Origin: JAAZHD01 sp012510895
GTDB taxonomy: Bacteria; Bacillota; Clostridia; Caldicoprobacterales; DTU083
NCBI GenBank assembly: GCA_050951465.1
Contig: JBMNJC010000026.1
Coordinates: forward strand, 49,130 to 113,129
Direction of reading: 5' to 3'
Length of the DNA stretch: 64,000 nucleotides
A model generated the notes under the pieces. The model worked only from the letters and a program-made list of their open reading frames with translations. It was not told the origin of the DNA and made no database searches. Position 1 is the stretch's first letter. Each line of letters begins with the position of its first letter. The translations under genes and the position numbers were made by a program. This document shows positions 35,408 through 44,660 of the stretch, piece after piece.

Positions 35408-36439
35408 CTACCTGAAATTCTTCGATGTCATGGCAATTCGTTTTAATGTTTCCAGTTCCTCTACTACCTTGCCTGCGCCCAATACAACGCAATCCAGCGG
35501 ATTGTCAGCAACCCTTACCGGCATGCCGGTTTCCTGACGCACAAGCTGATCCATGCCGTCAAGCAGGGCGCCTCCTCCGGTCAGCACAATGCCCTTTTCC
35601 ATAACGTCAGAAGCCAGCTCCGGCGGTGTTTTTTCAAGAGTTAATTTAATGGATTCCACAATCTGGGCAATCGGCTCCCGCATGGACTCCCTGATTTCTT
35701 CAGAGGTGATTACCAGGGTTTTGGGCAGGCCGGTAATCAGATCTCTTCCGCGAATTTCCATGGTGGTTTCCTCTTCTTTCGGATATGCGGAACCAATGGT
35801 AATTTTTATCTCTTCCGCCGTCCGCTCGCCAATCATCAGGTTATATTCCTTTTTGATGTGAGAAATAATGTATTCATCCAGTTTATTTCCGCCCACCCGG
35901 ATTGAACGGCTGGTTACGATACCGCCCAGGGATATAATTGCCACTTCGCTGGTGCCCCCGCCGATGTCCACAACCATGCTGCCTGTCGGATCCTGTACAG
36001 GAAGACCGGCACCGATGGCTGCTGCCATAGGCTCTTCTATAAGATAGGCTTCTTTTGCCCCGGCCGAACGAGTGGCCTCATCCACTGCCCGCTTCTCCAC
36101 TTCTGTCACCCCGGAGGGAACACAAACTACTACTCTGGGATGAAAAGGCATGAATTTAGGCAGAGCTTTTTTTATAAAATAACGAAGCATCTCCTGTGTT
36201 GTGTCAAAATCTGCAATAACTCCATCTTTCATTGGGCGAATGGCTATTATATTGCCCGGAGTCCGGCCAATCATCCGCTTGGCCTCCTCACCTACTGCCA
36301 GAACCTGCTTGGTGTCGCTTCGGATAGCTACCACTGAGGGCTCACGCATAACTATGCCCTTACCCCTTATCTGTACCAGGGTATTGGCAGTTCCTAAGTC
36401 AATTCCCATATCTTTGGAGAACATGTTAAATAATGACAT
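35408..36439 (-). CDS. mreB: Actin-like rod-shape protein MreB
   Basis: Bacterial actin: phosphate 1 DMGIDLGTANTLVQ, phosphate 2 VVDIGGGTSEVAIIS and the adenosine motif GIVLTGGGALLDGMD. It organises RodA/PBP2 motion. The ATG at 36439 (MSLFNMFSKD) is preferred to 36460 since AAGGAG lies between them. First gene of mreBCD-mrdA-minCDE with its own promoter. Confidence 0.96.
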   Translation of the reverse strand: MSLFNMFSKDMGIDLGTANTLVQIRGKGIVMREPSVVAIRSDTKQVLAVGEEAKRMIGRTPGNIIAIRPMKDGVIADFDTTQEMLRYFIKKALPKFMPFHPRVVVCVPSGVTEVEKRAVDEATRSAGAKEAYLIEEPMAAAIGAGLPVQDPTGSMVVDIGGGTSEVAIISLGGIVTSRSIRVGGNKLDEYIISHIKKEYNLMIGERTAEEIKITIGSAYPKEEETTMEIRGRDLITGLPKTLVITSEEIRESMREPIAQIVESIKLTLEKTPPELASDVMEKGIVLTGGGALLDGMDQLVRQETGMPVRVADNPLDCVVLGAGKVVEELETLKRIAMTSKNFR

Positions 36440-36590
36440 ATATTTGTATACTCCTTCCATTTGCTAAAGAATAAAATTGCTTTAATTTATGCCGGGTATC
36501 ATAATATGGGCTTTAGTCTCATATATAGATACTGCTGAATATGCCTGAATATATTCTAATTATTCCCATGCCTGTTACAATCAATAACTA

Positions 36591-36620
36591 ATTATAACAT
36601 ACTGAAACCCCGTGCTTCAA
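36591..36620 (-). promoter_or_regulatory. Predicted promoter of the mreB cluster
   Basis: Minus strand TTGAAG (36620-36615), 18-base spacer, TATAAT (36596-36591). The 200-base gap 36461-36660 between DUF4321 and mreB holds this and otherwise an A+T-rich leader of about 150 bases with no gene that I can see. Confidence 0.6.
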
Positions 36621-36660
36621 TCAAAGATGCAAGCTGTAAATAATACCAGACAGGAAATTT

Positions 36661-36921
36661 TCAAGATCTGAAATACAAAAGCAGGCCTATGACAACCCCC
36701 AAAAAGGTTCCGAAACTGATATGCATCTGAATGCCTAATACCAGGGTTATGATCTTAAGATTAAGAGTGACGGGATTTTTCGTGCCTAATATAAAGGTTT
36801 CTGTAAATAATGGATGTTGTATGTACAATGACAATATATAATTGACTATGGAGCCGAGAATGATGCCGCATAATAATAAGAGCAGTAACCTGCCTGCACC
36901 GCGTCCGCTTCTTCTGTGCAT
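36661..36921 (-). CDS. DUF4321 membrane protein
   Basis: 86 residues: basic N-terminus (HRRSGRGAGR), two hydrophobic helices (about 11-30 and 58-84). It matches the DUF4321 family, often found next to mreB in clostridia. Function unknown; small membrane partner of the elongasome is a guess. Confidence 0.7.
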   Translation of the reverse strand: MHRRSGRGAGRLLLLLLCGIILGSIVNYILSLYIQHPLFTETFILGTKNPVTLNLKIITLVLGIQMHISFGTFLGVVIGLLLYFRS

Positions 36922-37023
36922 GAATCCTCCTCCTTCTTTGCCCCTATAAACAAATTAACTGTCATATCCATTTTAGTATAACATGTTTAAACCAGATTAC
37001 AAGTTTTTCAAGGAGCTTTGCGC

Positions 37024-37052
37024 AAAAAAGCGGAATCCATGGGATCCCGCTT
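37024..37052 (-). terminator. Terminator after the CotF-like gene
   Basis: Minus strand: AAGCGGGATC and GATTCCGCTT form a ten-base stem with one mismatch, followed by TTTT. It lies 28 bases past the stop of the coat-protein gene. Confidence 0.65.
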
Positions 37053-37079
37053 CATCCGGTCTTGTCAGGCCGTTTGAAT

Positions 37080-37355
37080 CTACTGCTGCATACCTGTCTG
37101 TTGGAATTTCTGCTGCGCCTTTGCAATCTCCTGAGGCTGGGCTGCTTCCACCTGATAATACCCTTTGGAGTTCATATAGTCCCATATCATTTTCTGATGC
37201 TGATATGTTCTGTAAAGAATCTGGGTCACATCCTGACGCAGGTTGGGATTGACGCTTTCCAGCACCAGATTGTTCAGTGAATTAGCACTTAATTTATGGT
37301 TGTTGAGTATCAGTGTTGCCAATTCCTTATCGCCTATTCCCTGATTTTGTGTCAT
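37080..37355 (-). CDS. CotF-family spore coat protein
   Basis: A 91-residue helical protein of the CotF/coat protein family: IGDKELATLILNNHKLSANSL, then NPNLRQDVTQILYRTYQHQKMIWDYMNSKGYY and a Gln-rich tail. Such ferritin-like helical bundles are found in spore coats of clostridia. Follows a second similar gene by 36 bases; both are likely expressed late in the mother cell. Confidence 0.8.
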   Translation of the reverse strand: MTQNQGIGDKELATLILNNHKLSANSLNNLVLESVNPNLRQDVTQILYRTYQHQKMIWDYMNSKGYYQVEAAQPQEIAKAQQKFQQTGMQQ

Positions 37356-37391
37356 CCATTCTCTCTCCTTTTCATTAATATCTTCAGCTTA

Positions 37392-37592
37392 TTACTGCAA
37401 ATTGGTTTGAGTGATATGCTCCATAAGTAACCGGACATCCTGTTGATGATCCTGAAGCATGTCCTGACAAATGTTTTTAAGCTCCGGATCGGTTACCATG
37501 TTTACGCAGCCCTGCAAAAACTGTGCTGTTTCTTTGCACATATTAATGTTATCCTGCAGGAGCATTAATTCTTTTTGGGTCAATTGTGTCAT
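37392..37592 (-). CDS. Small CotF-like coat-associated protein
   Basis: 66 residues, all helical: LTQKELMLLQDNINMCKETA, then FLQGCVNMVTDPELKNICQDML. It looks like a short version of the neighbouring CotF-family protein and is probably its partner. Two cysteines are present. AAGGAGG precedes two tandem ATGs; the second (37592) has the better spacing. Confidence 0.7.
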   Translation of the reverse strand: MTQLTQKELMLLQDNINMCKETAQFLQGCVNMVTDPELKNICQDMLQDHQQDVRLLMEHITQTNLQ

Positions 37593-37666
37593 CATTATTC
37601 CTCCTTAATAGTAGGATATGTTTGCTTTATTTAGTTTTCCATGATTTGCGTATTTCTTTCATTGTA

Positions 37667-37703
37667 AAAAAAGGAAAAAGTCAACCCCGAAAGATTGACT
37701 TTT
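37667..37703 (-). terminator. Terminator of nfeD
   Basis: Minus strand: AAAAGTCAA, loop, TTGACTTTT, then TCC and a run of eight T. It lies about 60 bases downstream of the nfeD stop and upstream of the coat-protein genes. Confidence 0.7.
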
Positions 37704-37761
37704 AAAAAAGTAATAGTTTTTTCTGATTTGGATATACTAACGGTAAAAAAGACGGAACGGC

Positions 37762-38298
37762 TTATTCTTCATCCAGTCTTTTTACAACAATGCGAAAACC
37801 CTCCACATAGGCAATTTTTATCGGAGCGCCTTTTGGTATAAACTCTCCGTCGGTTATGACATCCAGCTTCCTGCCCTGGAACTCGCCTGTTCCGGTGGGA
37901 CGCATTCCTGTTAATGCAATACCCTCCAAACCGACCAGATCCTCGTTCCTGGGAGTACTGCTATACCCTTCTTCATTGCCGATTTTTGTATTCAGCATCA
38001 GAAGCTTGGATACCCTTCCACCTTCTATTGCTGATTTATATATTATATAGAGCATGGCGGCTATGAAGAGAAGAACCAGTGCAATAATCAGAACAAGAAC
38101 CAGGGGAGGCACCTGCTGCGAAGCCAGAATTATACCGCCGATAAGAGAGAGGACACCCAGTACACCGGGTACTCCTACTCCGGGAGTAATCATTTCTATA
38201 ACTACAAGTATAATGCCTAATATAAACAAAACTATGGTAAGCGCTACCATTTTTGACAGATCAATGAATGTGAGGAAATTCAATATCTGGTACAGCAT
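37762..38298 (-). CDS. NfeD-like membrane protein
   Basis: Short NfeD form: three to four membrane helices (residues 15-105; VEMITPGVGVPGVLGVLSLIGG) and a C-terminal OB-fold (about 120-178; GLEGIALTGMRPTGTGEFQG). Partner proteins (flotillin/FloA or a membrane serine protease) are not adjacent. ATG at 38298 is preferred to a GTG at 38307 that overlaps the AGGAGG site. Confidence 0.88.
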   Translation of the reverse strand: MLYQILNFLTFIDLSKMVALTIVLFILGIILVVIEMITPGVGVPGVLGVLSLIGGIILASQQVPPLVLVLIIALVLLFIAAMLYIIYKSAIEGGRVSKLLMLNTKIGNEEGYSSTPRNEDLVGLEGIALTGMRPTGTGEFQGRKLDVITDGEFIPKGAPIKIAYVEGFRIVVKRLDEE

Positions 38299-38545
38299 AT
38301 AATTCACCCCTCCTGTATATATATATTTGATGACTTCAGCAAACTTTCCAAAGAAGTTTCATATAAGAGGCTTAGAAAAGTCACAAAATTCACTTAATTC
38401 TATGGTATCTTCTCAACAGGCATTTGTCAAGATACGAGAAATATGAATATTGATTAGAATTCCAATCTTACCATAATTTAATAGACATACATCCAATGCA
38501 CTCTGTTAATAATAAGATTACAAAGTATATAAGGAGGTGAATACA

Positions 38546-38743
38546 GTGGCTAACAGAGGCAGTTCCAGCACTCGAAGCTCAGGTGCATTTGATCAGATGA
38601 AGTATGAAGTAGCTAATGAACTTGGTGTAACTCTGAATCAGGACTATAATGGAGACTTATCATCCAGAGATGCAGGTCGAATCGGCGGAACCATTGTTAA
38701 GAAGGTGTTTGCCGAGTTCAGGAATAAGAATCAGCAGCAGTAA
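38546..38743 (+). CDS. Alpha/beta-type small acid-soluble spore protein
   Basis: 65 residues with the SASP pattern: FDQMKYEVANELGV, containing the germination-protease site, and DYNGDLSSRDAGRIGGTIVKKV, the DNA-contact helix. It coats and protects spore DNA. GTG start at 38546 after AAGGAGG. Monocistronic; likely sigma-G controlled, but I could not place a convincing sigma-G box. Confidence 0.92.
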   Translation: MANRGSSSTRSSGAFDQMKYEVANELGVTLNQDYNGDLSSRDAGRIGGTIVKKVFAEFRNKNQQQ

Positions 38744-38781
38744 TTTAATGATTGTAAAGTCAGTCATTTTAATGTAATAAT

Positions 38782-38811
38782 GAAAGCACAAGTCTTCGGG
38801 CTTGTGCTTTC
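38782..38811. terminator. Bidirectional terminator between the SASP gene and uvrA
   Basis: GAAAGCACAAG and CTTGTGCTTTC form an 11-pair stem around TCTTCGGG, with T-runs on the plus side and T-rich flank on the minus side. Confidence 0.78.
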
Positions 38812-38824
38812 ATTTTAACAGCTT

Positions 38825-41659
38825 TTAATAACCTCTTTCAAGAATCTTTTTCAGGAATATTCCCGTATAGGAGTTTTTGTTTTCGGCGACCTCTTCCGGC
38901 GTGCCCGTTGCTACGATTTCTCCGCCGCGCCAGCCGCCTTCCGGACCTAAATCAATAATATAATCCGCTGTCTTAATTACATCCAGATTATGTTCTATTA
39001 CAACTACCGTATTCCCGTTCCGGCTCAGCCTCTGCAGTATGTTTATAAGCCTTTTTACATCATCGGCATGAAGACCGGTGGTAGGTTCATCCAGAATATA
39101 AAGGGTTTTGCCGGTGCTGCGCCTGCTCAGCTCATTGGCAAGCTTAACGCGCTGAGCCTCCCCTCCCGAAAGGGTAGTTGAAGGCTGTCCAAGTTTAATA
39201 TAGCCCAGCCCCACATCATAAAGGGTTTCCAGCTTCCTGCGCAGGCGGGGTATGTTCTGAAAGAATTCCAGGGCAGTTTCCACCGTCATATCCAAAACAT
39301 CGGCAATGGTTTTACCCTTATACTTAACCTCCAAAGTTTCCCGGTTATAGCGCTTCCCCTTACAAACCTCACAGGGCACATAAACATCCGGAAGAAAATG
39401 CATCTCTATTCTCAAAATGCCGTCTCCCTGGCAGGCTTCGCAACGGCCGCCCTTTACGTTAAAGCTGAACCGGCTTTTGGTATAGCCCCGGATTTTTGCT
39501 TCATTTGTAAGGGCAAAGACATCCCGGATCAAATCAAATACCCCGGTATAGGTGGCCGGGTTGGAACGGGGAGTGCGTCCGATAGGAGACTGATCTATAT
39601 TAATAACCTTATCCAGGTATTCAAGCCCTTCTATTCCGTCATGGTCCCCCGGACTTGTTTTTGCCCCGTTCAACTTGGCTGCCAGGGCTTTATATAAGAT
39701 TTCATTTACCAAAGAACTCTTTCCGGAACCTGAAACCCCTGTTATGCTGGTAATCAAGCCCAGGGGAATTCTAACGTCAATGTTCTTCAGGTTGTTTTCC
39801 CTGCATCCTTTTATCTTAAGCCACTGTTCATTGGGCTTTTTCCTCTCCGATGGGATTTCAATCCGTTTTTTCCCGCTTAAATACTGGCCGGTGAGGGATC
39901 GGGGATTTTCCATTACCTCAGCCGGTGTGCCCTGGGCAACCACCTCGCCGCCGTGCCTGCCTGCCGCAGGACCGATATCAATAAGGTAATCAGCAGCCAG
40001 CATGGTATCCGCATCATGCTCTACAACAATCAGGGTATTGCCCAGATCCCGCAGATTTTTCAGGGTTTGTATCAGGCGTTCATTATCTCTCTGATGGAGC
40101 CCGATGCTGGGTTCATCCAGTATATATAAGACCCCCACCAAACCGGAGCCGATCTGGGTAGCCAGACGAATCCGCTGGGCCTCCCCTCCCGAAAGAGTGC
40201 CTGCAGAGCGGGACAGGGTCAGATAGTCAAGCCCCACGTCCACAAGAAAACCAAGGCGGGCATTAAGCTCCTTCAGAATCTGACGGGCAATCAGGGCATC
40301 CTGCCTGGAGAGTTTTAAGTTCTTAAAAAAATCCCTGCATTCCCAGACAGGCATTTTTGTAATCTCATAAATGTTCTTGCCGCCAACCGTAACGCCTAAG
40401 GATTCCGGCCTGAGGCGGGAACCCTTACAGCTGGGGCAGACCTTGTTGCTCATAAGCTCTTCCAGTTCTTCCTTGCTCTTCTGAGAATGGGTCTCCCTGT
40501 ACTTCCTCTCCAGGTTGGGAATTATGCCTTCAAAGGCAGCCATAAAGCTGCCGCTGCTGTCCCTTCTCTTATACCTTACCTTGATTTTTTCGCCTCCGGT
40601 TCCATAAAAGACCAAATCCAGATGTTTCTTGTCCAGATCTTTTATGGGAGTGTTGATGGAAAAGCCGTAATGCTCGGCCAGGGCCTGATAATACATTTGG
40701 GCGACTGTGCCGTCAAGGGCTTTGTTCCAGCCGGGAGCCTGAATGGCTCCTTCTGCCAGGGACAGATTCCTGTCATAAATAAGCTTTTCAGGATCGATCT
40801 CCATCATGGTTCCCAGACCGGTACATGTTTCACAGGCACCGTAGGGGGTATTAAAGGAAAACATTCTGGGATTCATTTCCTCTATTCCTATCCCGCAGTC
40901 GGGACAGGAATAGTTCTGATTAAAGAAAATATCCTCTCCATCTACAACGTTTACAATCGCCAGGCCGTTGCCCAGGGACAGGACGGTTTCCAGGGAATCC
41001 GCCAGCCGCTTTTGAATATTGTCCCTGACAATAAGGCGATCCACTACCACCTCAATGGTATGCTTTTTGTTTTTCTCCAGGCTGATTTCCTCTGACAGTT
41101 CCCGCATTTCACCGTCTACCCTGACCCGAACATAACCGCCTTTGCGAATATCCTCCAGAATTTTTGCATGCTGGCCCTTTTTGCCCCTTATAATAGGTGC
41201 CAGCAGCTGAATCCGGCTTCCTTCCGGCAATGCCATTACCATATCCACCATCTGATCAATGCTCTGCTGGCTTATTTCCTTGCCGCATTTGGGACAATGG
41301 GGAATCCCGATCCGGGCAAACAGAAGCCTCAGATAGTCATAGATCTCCGTTACGGTTCCGACTGTGGAACGGGGATTCCGGCTTGTAGTTTTTTGGTCGA
41401 TGGATATGGCCGGAGACAGGCCGTCTATGGAGTCTACATCAGGCTTTTCCATCAATCCCAAAAACTGCCTGGCATAAGCGGAAAGTGATTCCACATATCG
41501 GCGCTGGCCTTCGGCGTAGATGGTATCAAAAGCCAGGGATGTCTTGCCGGAACCGCTGAGGCCGGTAAGAACTACAAATTTATTTCTGGGTATGTCAAGA
41601 TCTATATTTTTTAAATTGTGCTCACGAGCACCTTTTATCTGCAATATTTCACTATTCAT
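38825..41659 (-). CDS. uvrA: Excinuclease ABC subunit A
   Basis: Two ABC ATPase modules: Walker A GLSGSGKTSLA (near 32) and GVSGSGKSSLV, signatures LSGGEAQRIRLA and LSGGEAQRVKLA. The zinc fingers CPKCGKE..., CPDCGIG...CETC and CEACQGDGI are intact. It finds DNA lesions and loads UvrB. The start at 41659 overlaps the uvrB end; an in-frame ATG at 41674 is also possible. Neither has a good ribosome-binding site, which points to coupling with uvrB. Confidence 0.95.
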   Translation of the reverse strand: MNSEILQIKGAREHNLKNIDLDIPRNKFVVLTGLSGSGKTSLAFDTIYAEGQRRYVESLSAYARQFLGLMEKPDVDSIDGLSPAISIDQKTTSRNPRSTVGTVTEIYDYLRLLFARIGIPHCPKCGKEISQQSIDQMVDMVMALPEGSRIQLLAPIIRGKKGQHAKILEDIRKGGYVRVRVDGEMRELSEEISLEKNKKHTIEVVVDRLIVRDNIQKRLADSLETVLSLGNGLAIVNVVDGEDIFFNQNYSCPDCGIGIEEMNPRMFSFNTPYGACETCTGLGTMMEIDPEKLIYDRNLSLAEGAIQAPGWNKALDGTVAQMYYQALAEHYGFSINTPIKDLDKKHLDLVFYGTGGEKIKVRYKRRDSSGSFMAAFEGIIPNLERKYRETHSQKSKEELEELMSNKVCPSCKGSRLRPESLGVTVGGKNIYEITKMPVWECRDFFKNLKLSRQDALIARQILKELNARLGFLVDVGLDYLTLSRSAGTLSGGEAQRIRLATQIGSGLVGVLYILDEPSIGLHQRDNERLIQTLKNLRDLGNTLIVVEHDADTMLAADYLIDIGPAAGRHGGEVVAQGTPAEVMENPRSLTGQYLSGKKRIEIPSERKKPNEQWLKIKGCRENNLKNIDVRIPLGLITSITGVSGSGKSSLVNEILYKALAAKLNGAKTSPGDHDGIEGLEYLDKVINIDQSPIGRTPRSNPATYTGVFDLIRDVFALTNEAKIRGYTKSRFSFNVKGGRCEACQGDGILRIEMHFLPDVYVPCEVCKGKRYNRETLEVKYKGKTIADVLDMTVETALEFFQNIPRLRRKLETLYDVGLGYIKLGQPSTTLSGGEAQRVKLANELSRRSTGKTLYILDEPTTGLHADDVKRLINILQRLSRNGNTVVVIEHNLDVIKTADYIIDLGPEGGWRGGEIVATGTPEEVAENKNSYTGIFLKKILERGY

Positions 41660-43634
41660 CAGTTTTCGTCGCATCCTGTTCTTTTTTCAATTCAAATATT
41701 TTGTCACGCAGCCGGGCTGCCAGCTCAAAATTCAAGGCAGCTGCCGCTTCCTTCATTTCCTTCTCCAGGCCTTTGATGAGTTTTTCTCTGTCAGCCTGTG
41801 TTAAAAGCTTGGTTTCATATTCCTCTTTTTCTTCAGCTGCCATGGTTATTTCAATCTTGTCGCGTACTTCCTTAATAATGGTCTTTGGAATAATATTATG
41901 GCGTTTATTATACTCAAGCTGCATTTTTCTTCTTCTGTTTGTTTCATCAATGGCATATCTCATGGAATCGGTAATGGTATCAGCATACATGATTACCGTT
42001 CCGTTGGTATTTCTTGAAGCTCTGCCTATGGTCTGAATCAGGGAAGTCCTGGAGCGGAGGAAGCCTTCCTTGTCCGCATCCAGAATTGCCACAAGGGACA
42101 CTTCCGGTAAATCCAGCCCTTCCCTCAAAAGATTTATACCCACTAAAACGTCAAAGACGCCCAAACGCAGATCCCGTATGATTTCCATTCGTTCAAGGGT
42201 ATCAATGTCCGAATGAAGGTAGCGGACTTTTACTTCCATTTCCCTTAAAAAATCCGTCAGGCTTTCTGCCATCTTCTTGGTAAGGGTGGTAATCAGAACC
42301 CTCTCTCCCCTGGCAGTCCTTTCCCGTATTTGTGTCAGCAGATGGTCAATCTGGCCTGTAACAGGCATGACATGAATCTCCGGATCCACCAGGCCGGTTG
42401 GCCTGATAATCTGTTCTACCACTACGGATGAGTGTTCCAGTTCATAATCACCCGGAGTGGCGCTGACATAAATAACCTGATTCTGCCTGGCTTCAAATTC
42501 TTCAAAGGTCAAAGGCCGGTTATCCAGGGCGGCGGGCAGCCTGAAACCGTATTCCACCAGGGTTTCCTTTCGGGAACGGTCTCCGGCATACATGGCTCTG
42601 ACCTGAGGCAGGGTCACATGGGACTCGTCAATAAAGAGAAGGTAATCCTCCGGAAAATAATCCAGCAGGGTAAAAGGAGGCTCGCCCGGATTCCTGCCGT
42701 CCAGATAGCGGGAATAATTCTCTATTCCGGTGCAATAGCCGATTTCCTGCATCATTTCCAGATCATAGTTGGTACGCTGCAGGAGTCTCTGAGCTTCCAG
42801 CAGCCTGCCTTCTTCCTTAAACTTATTTACCTGTTCAACCAAATCTTTTTCAATCTGAGCCACAGCTCTGTTTATGCTTTCACGGGATGAAGCATAGTGT
42901 GAAGCAGGAAATACTACCGCATGAGTGAGATAGTTCTTAATCTCGCCGGTTATTGTATCCACTTCAGAAATACGCTCTATCTCATCCCCGAAAAACTCCA
43001 CCCGAATTGCCTTCTCAGCCGTATTGGCAGGAATGATTTCCAGAACATCCCCCCGCACCCGGAAGGTGCCGCGGACAAAATTTACATCATTGCGCATATA
43101 CTGTATATCCACCAGTTTACGAAGTATCTCATCCCTGTCCCGTATCATTCCGGGACGAAGGGACAGCATTAAATCCCGATATTCATGAGGATTGCCCAGT
43201 CCGTAAATACAGGAAACACTGGCTACAATAATAACGTCTCTGCGTTCAAACAGGGCAGCAGTGGCAGAATGGCGAAGTTTGTCGATTTCATCATTTATAG
43301 AGGAATCCTTTTCAATATAAGTGTCAGTAGAAGGCACATAGGCCTCCGGCTGGTAGTAATCGTAGTAGCTTACAAAGTATTCAACGGCATTGTCAGGAAA
43401 AATTTCGCGGAATTCGCTGCATAATTGGGCTGCCAGGGTTTTGTTATGAGCCAGAACTAAAGTCGGTTTCTGGACCCTTTCAATAACACCGGCCATGGTA
43501 AAGGTTTTTCCTGATCCGGTTATGCCCAGCAGGGTCTGGGCTTTTCTGCCCTCCAAAATGCCCTGAACCAGTTGTTCAATGGCCTTGGGCTGGTCTCCCC
43601 GGGGAACCAGTCCGGATTTGTTGACAAACTTCAC
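41652..43634 (-). CDS. uvrB: Excinuclease ABC subunit B
   Basis: Helicase-like protein: Walker A GITGSGKTFTMAG, beta-hairpin region near YVPSTDTYIEKDSSINDE, motif VI-like QTIGRASRNTNG and C-terminal UVR domain (about 620-655) that binds UvrC. GTG start at 43634, seven bases after GGAGGG; a TTG at 43649 overlaps this site. A LexA box lies upstream, so the operon uvrB-uvrA is SOS-controlled. Confidence 0.96.
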   Translation of the reverse strand: MKFVNKSGLVPRGDQPKAIEQLVQGILEGRKAQTLLGITGSGKTFTMAGVIERVQKPTLVLAHNKTLAAQLCSEFREIFPDNAVEYFVSYYDYYQPEAYVPSTDTYIEKDSSINDEIDKLRHSATAALFERRDVIIVASVSCIYGLGNPHEYRDLMLSLRPGMIRDRDEILRKLVDIQYMRNDVNFVRGTFRVRGDVLEIIPANTAEKAIRVEFFGDEIERISEVDTITGEIKNYLTHAVVFPASHYASSRESINRAVAQIEKDLVEQVNKFKEEGRLLEAQRLLQRTNYDLEMMQEIGYCTGIENYSRYLDGRNPGEPPFTLLDYFPEDYLLFIDESHVTLPQVRAMYAGDRSRKETLVEYGFRLPAALDNRPLTFEEFEARQNQVIYVSATPGDYELEHSSVVVEQIIRPTGLVDPEIHVMPVTGQIDHLLTQIRERTARGERVLITTLTKKMAESLTDFLREMEVKVRYLHSDIDTLERMEIIRDLRLGVFDVLVGINLLREGLDLPEVSLVAILDADKEGFLRSRTSLIQTIGRASRNTNGTVIMYADTITDSMRYAIDETNRRRKMQLEYNKRHNIIPKTIIKEVRDKIEITMAAEEKEEYETKLLTQADREKLIKGLEKEMKEAAAALNFELAARLRDKIFELKKEQDATKTDE

Positions 43635-43712
43635 TGCTTTTCCCTCCAAGTTTTTTGACCTTATTGCTTTTACGCTTTTCAGTTTGCAATCACTATTTTA
43701 TCAGCAGAGTCT

Positions 43713-43750
43713 ATTATAACACAGCTGTCAAGATTAGAGAACACCTGTTC
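43713..43750 (-). promoter_or_regulatory. SOS (LexA/DinR) operator and promoter of uvrBA
   Basis: GAACACCTGTTC (43739-43750) is a perfect GAAC-N4-GTTC palindrome, the Gram-positive LexA box. A TATAAT (minus strand 43718-43713) lies 20 bases downstream, so the operator covers the -35 region. Confidence 0.8.
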
Positions 43751-43838
43751 TTGCAAATGTTCCTGTTTTTCAGTAATAGTTTCGGTATATTATAATATAA
43801 ATGAATTACAGAGAGTTTTATTGAAGGAGGAATGGCTG

Positions 43839-44660
43839 ATGATTCAGTACATTGTCCAGCCGGGTGACAGCCTTTATACAATTGGTTTGAGATTTAAAAC
43901 CAGTGTCACCGCCCTTATGCAGGCCAACAGCATTACCAATCCGAATATGATATATCCCGGACAGTTGCTGATGATACCCCTTCCCTCCTCAAACATAATA
44001 AGAACCGGCAGTTTTCCGATTATTCAAAAAGGCAGTTCCGGGCCCTTTGTTTTGTTATTGCAAAGCCAGCTTGCAAGGCTGGGCTATTATAAAGGCAGTA
44101 TGGATGGAATATTTGACTCCGCTACTGAAGACAGCGTGATCAGATTCCAATTGAGCAGGAATATTCATCCCGGAGGCCTGGTGGATGCAGACACCTGGAA
44201 ATGTTTATTAAACCACGTCAGGGAATATGAAAACGCTCCTCCCTATCAGGCGGATATGCTGCTGTCCGGATTATTTGTGTTATTATCCGCTGACAAGCCT
44301 GTTTACAGGCCGGGTGAGACCATTACCATTACATTGCGCAAAATCAACCTGGCAGGCAAGACCATAGAGCTGAATTATAATACCAGCCAGCGCTATGATT
44401 TTGAAGTACGTTATTCCTCCGGACGAACCCTGTGGCGTTGGTCTGATGACAAATCCTTTACTCAGGTGCTGGGCACGGTTTCCATCAGACCGGGCCAGGT
44501 CATTCGTTATTCAGAACAGTTTATTCTGCCGGCAAATATAAAAGGCGGATATTACCATGTCCTTGGATGGAATACCGCCAAACAGATTGAGCATATAAAA
44601 TTTCAGGTTTCAGTTTTGAGCCCCATTGTTCCGTTGAACCAGCCGCCTCCACAATCTTAA
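43839..44660 (+). CDS. LysM / peptidoglycan-binding / BsuPI-domain protein
   Basis: Three domains: LysM (residues 1-48; YIVQPGDSLYTIGLRFKTSV, NSITNPNMIYPGQLL), a peptidoglycan-binding type 1 domain (about 60-122; GSSGPFVLLLQSQLARLGYY, DGIFDSATEDSV) and a BsuPI intracellular-proteinase-inhibitor-like beta domain (about 145-258; FVLLSADKPVYRPGETITITL). No signal peptide is visible, so it may be a spore-surface protein assembled in the mother cell, as SafA-type LysM proteins are. ATG at 43839 with AAGGAGG eight bases upstream. A TATAAT lies at 43791-43796. Its 3' end overlaps the convergent PDZ gene by 51 bases. Confidence 0.75.
   Translation: MIQYIVQPGDSLYTIGLRFKTSVTALMQANSITNPNMIYPGQLLMIPLPSSNIIRTGSFPIIQKGSSGPFVLLLQSQLARLGYYKGSMDGIFDSATEDSVIRFQLSRNIHPGGLVDADTWKCLLNHVREYENAPPYQADMLLSGLFVLLSADKPVYRPGETITITLRKINLAGKTIELNYNTSQRYDFEVRYSSGRTLWRWSDDKSFTQVLGTVSIRPGQVIRYSEQFILPANIKGGYYHVLGWNTAKQIEHIKFQVSVLSPIVPLNQPPPQS

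Noticed and set aside
38400..38545. Sigma-G promoter for the SASP gene
   Set aside because: CATAATT resembles a -10 but no GNATR-type -35 stands at the right distance, so no promoter was called.
40487..41095. 202-codon plus-strand frame within uvrA
   Set aside because: Shadow of the UvrA coding sequence, which is complete with all motifs.
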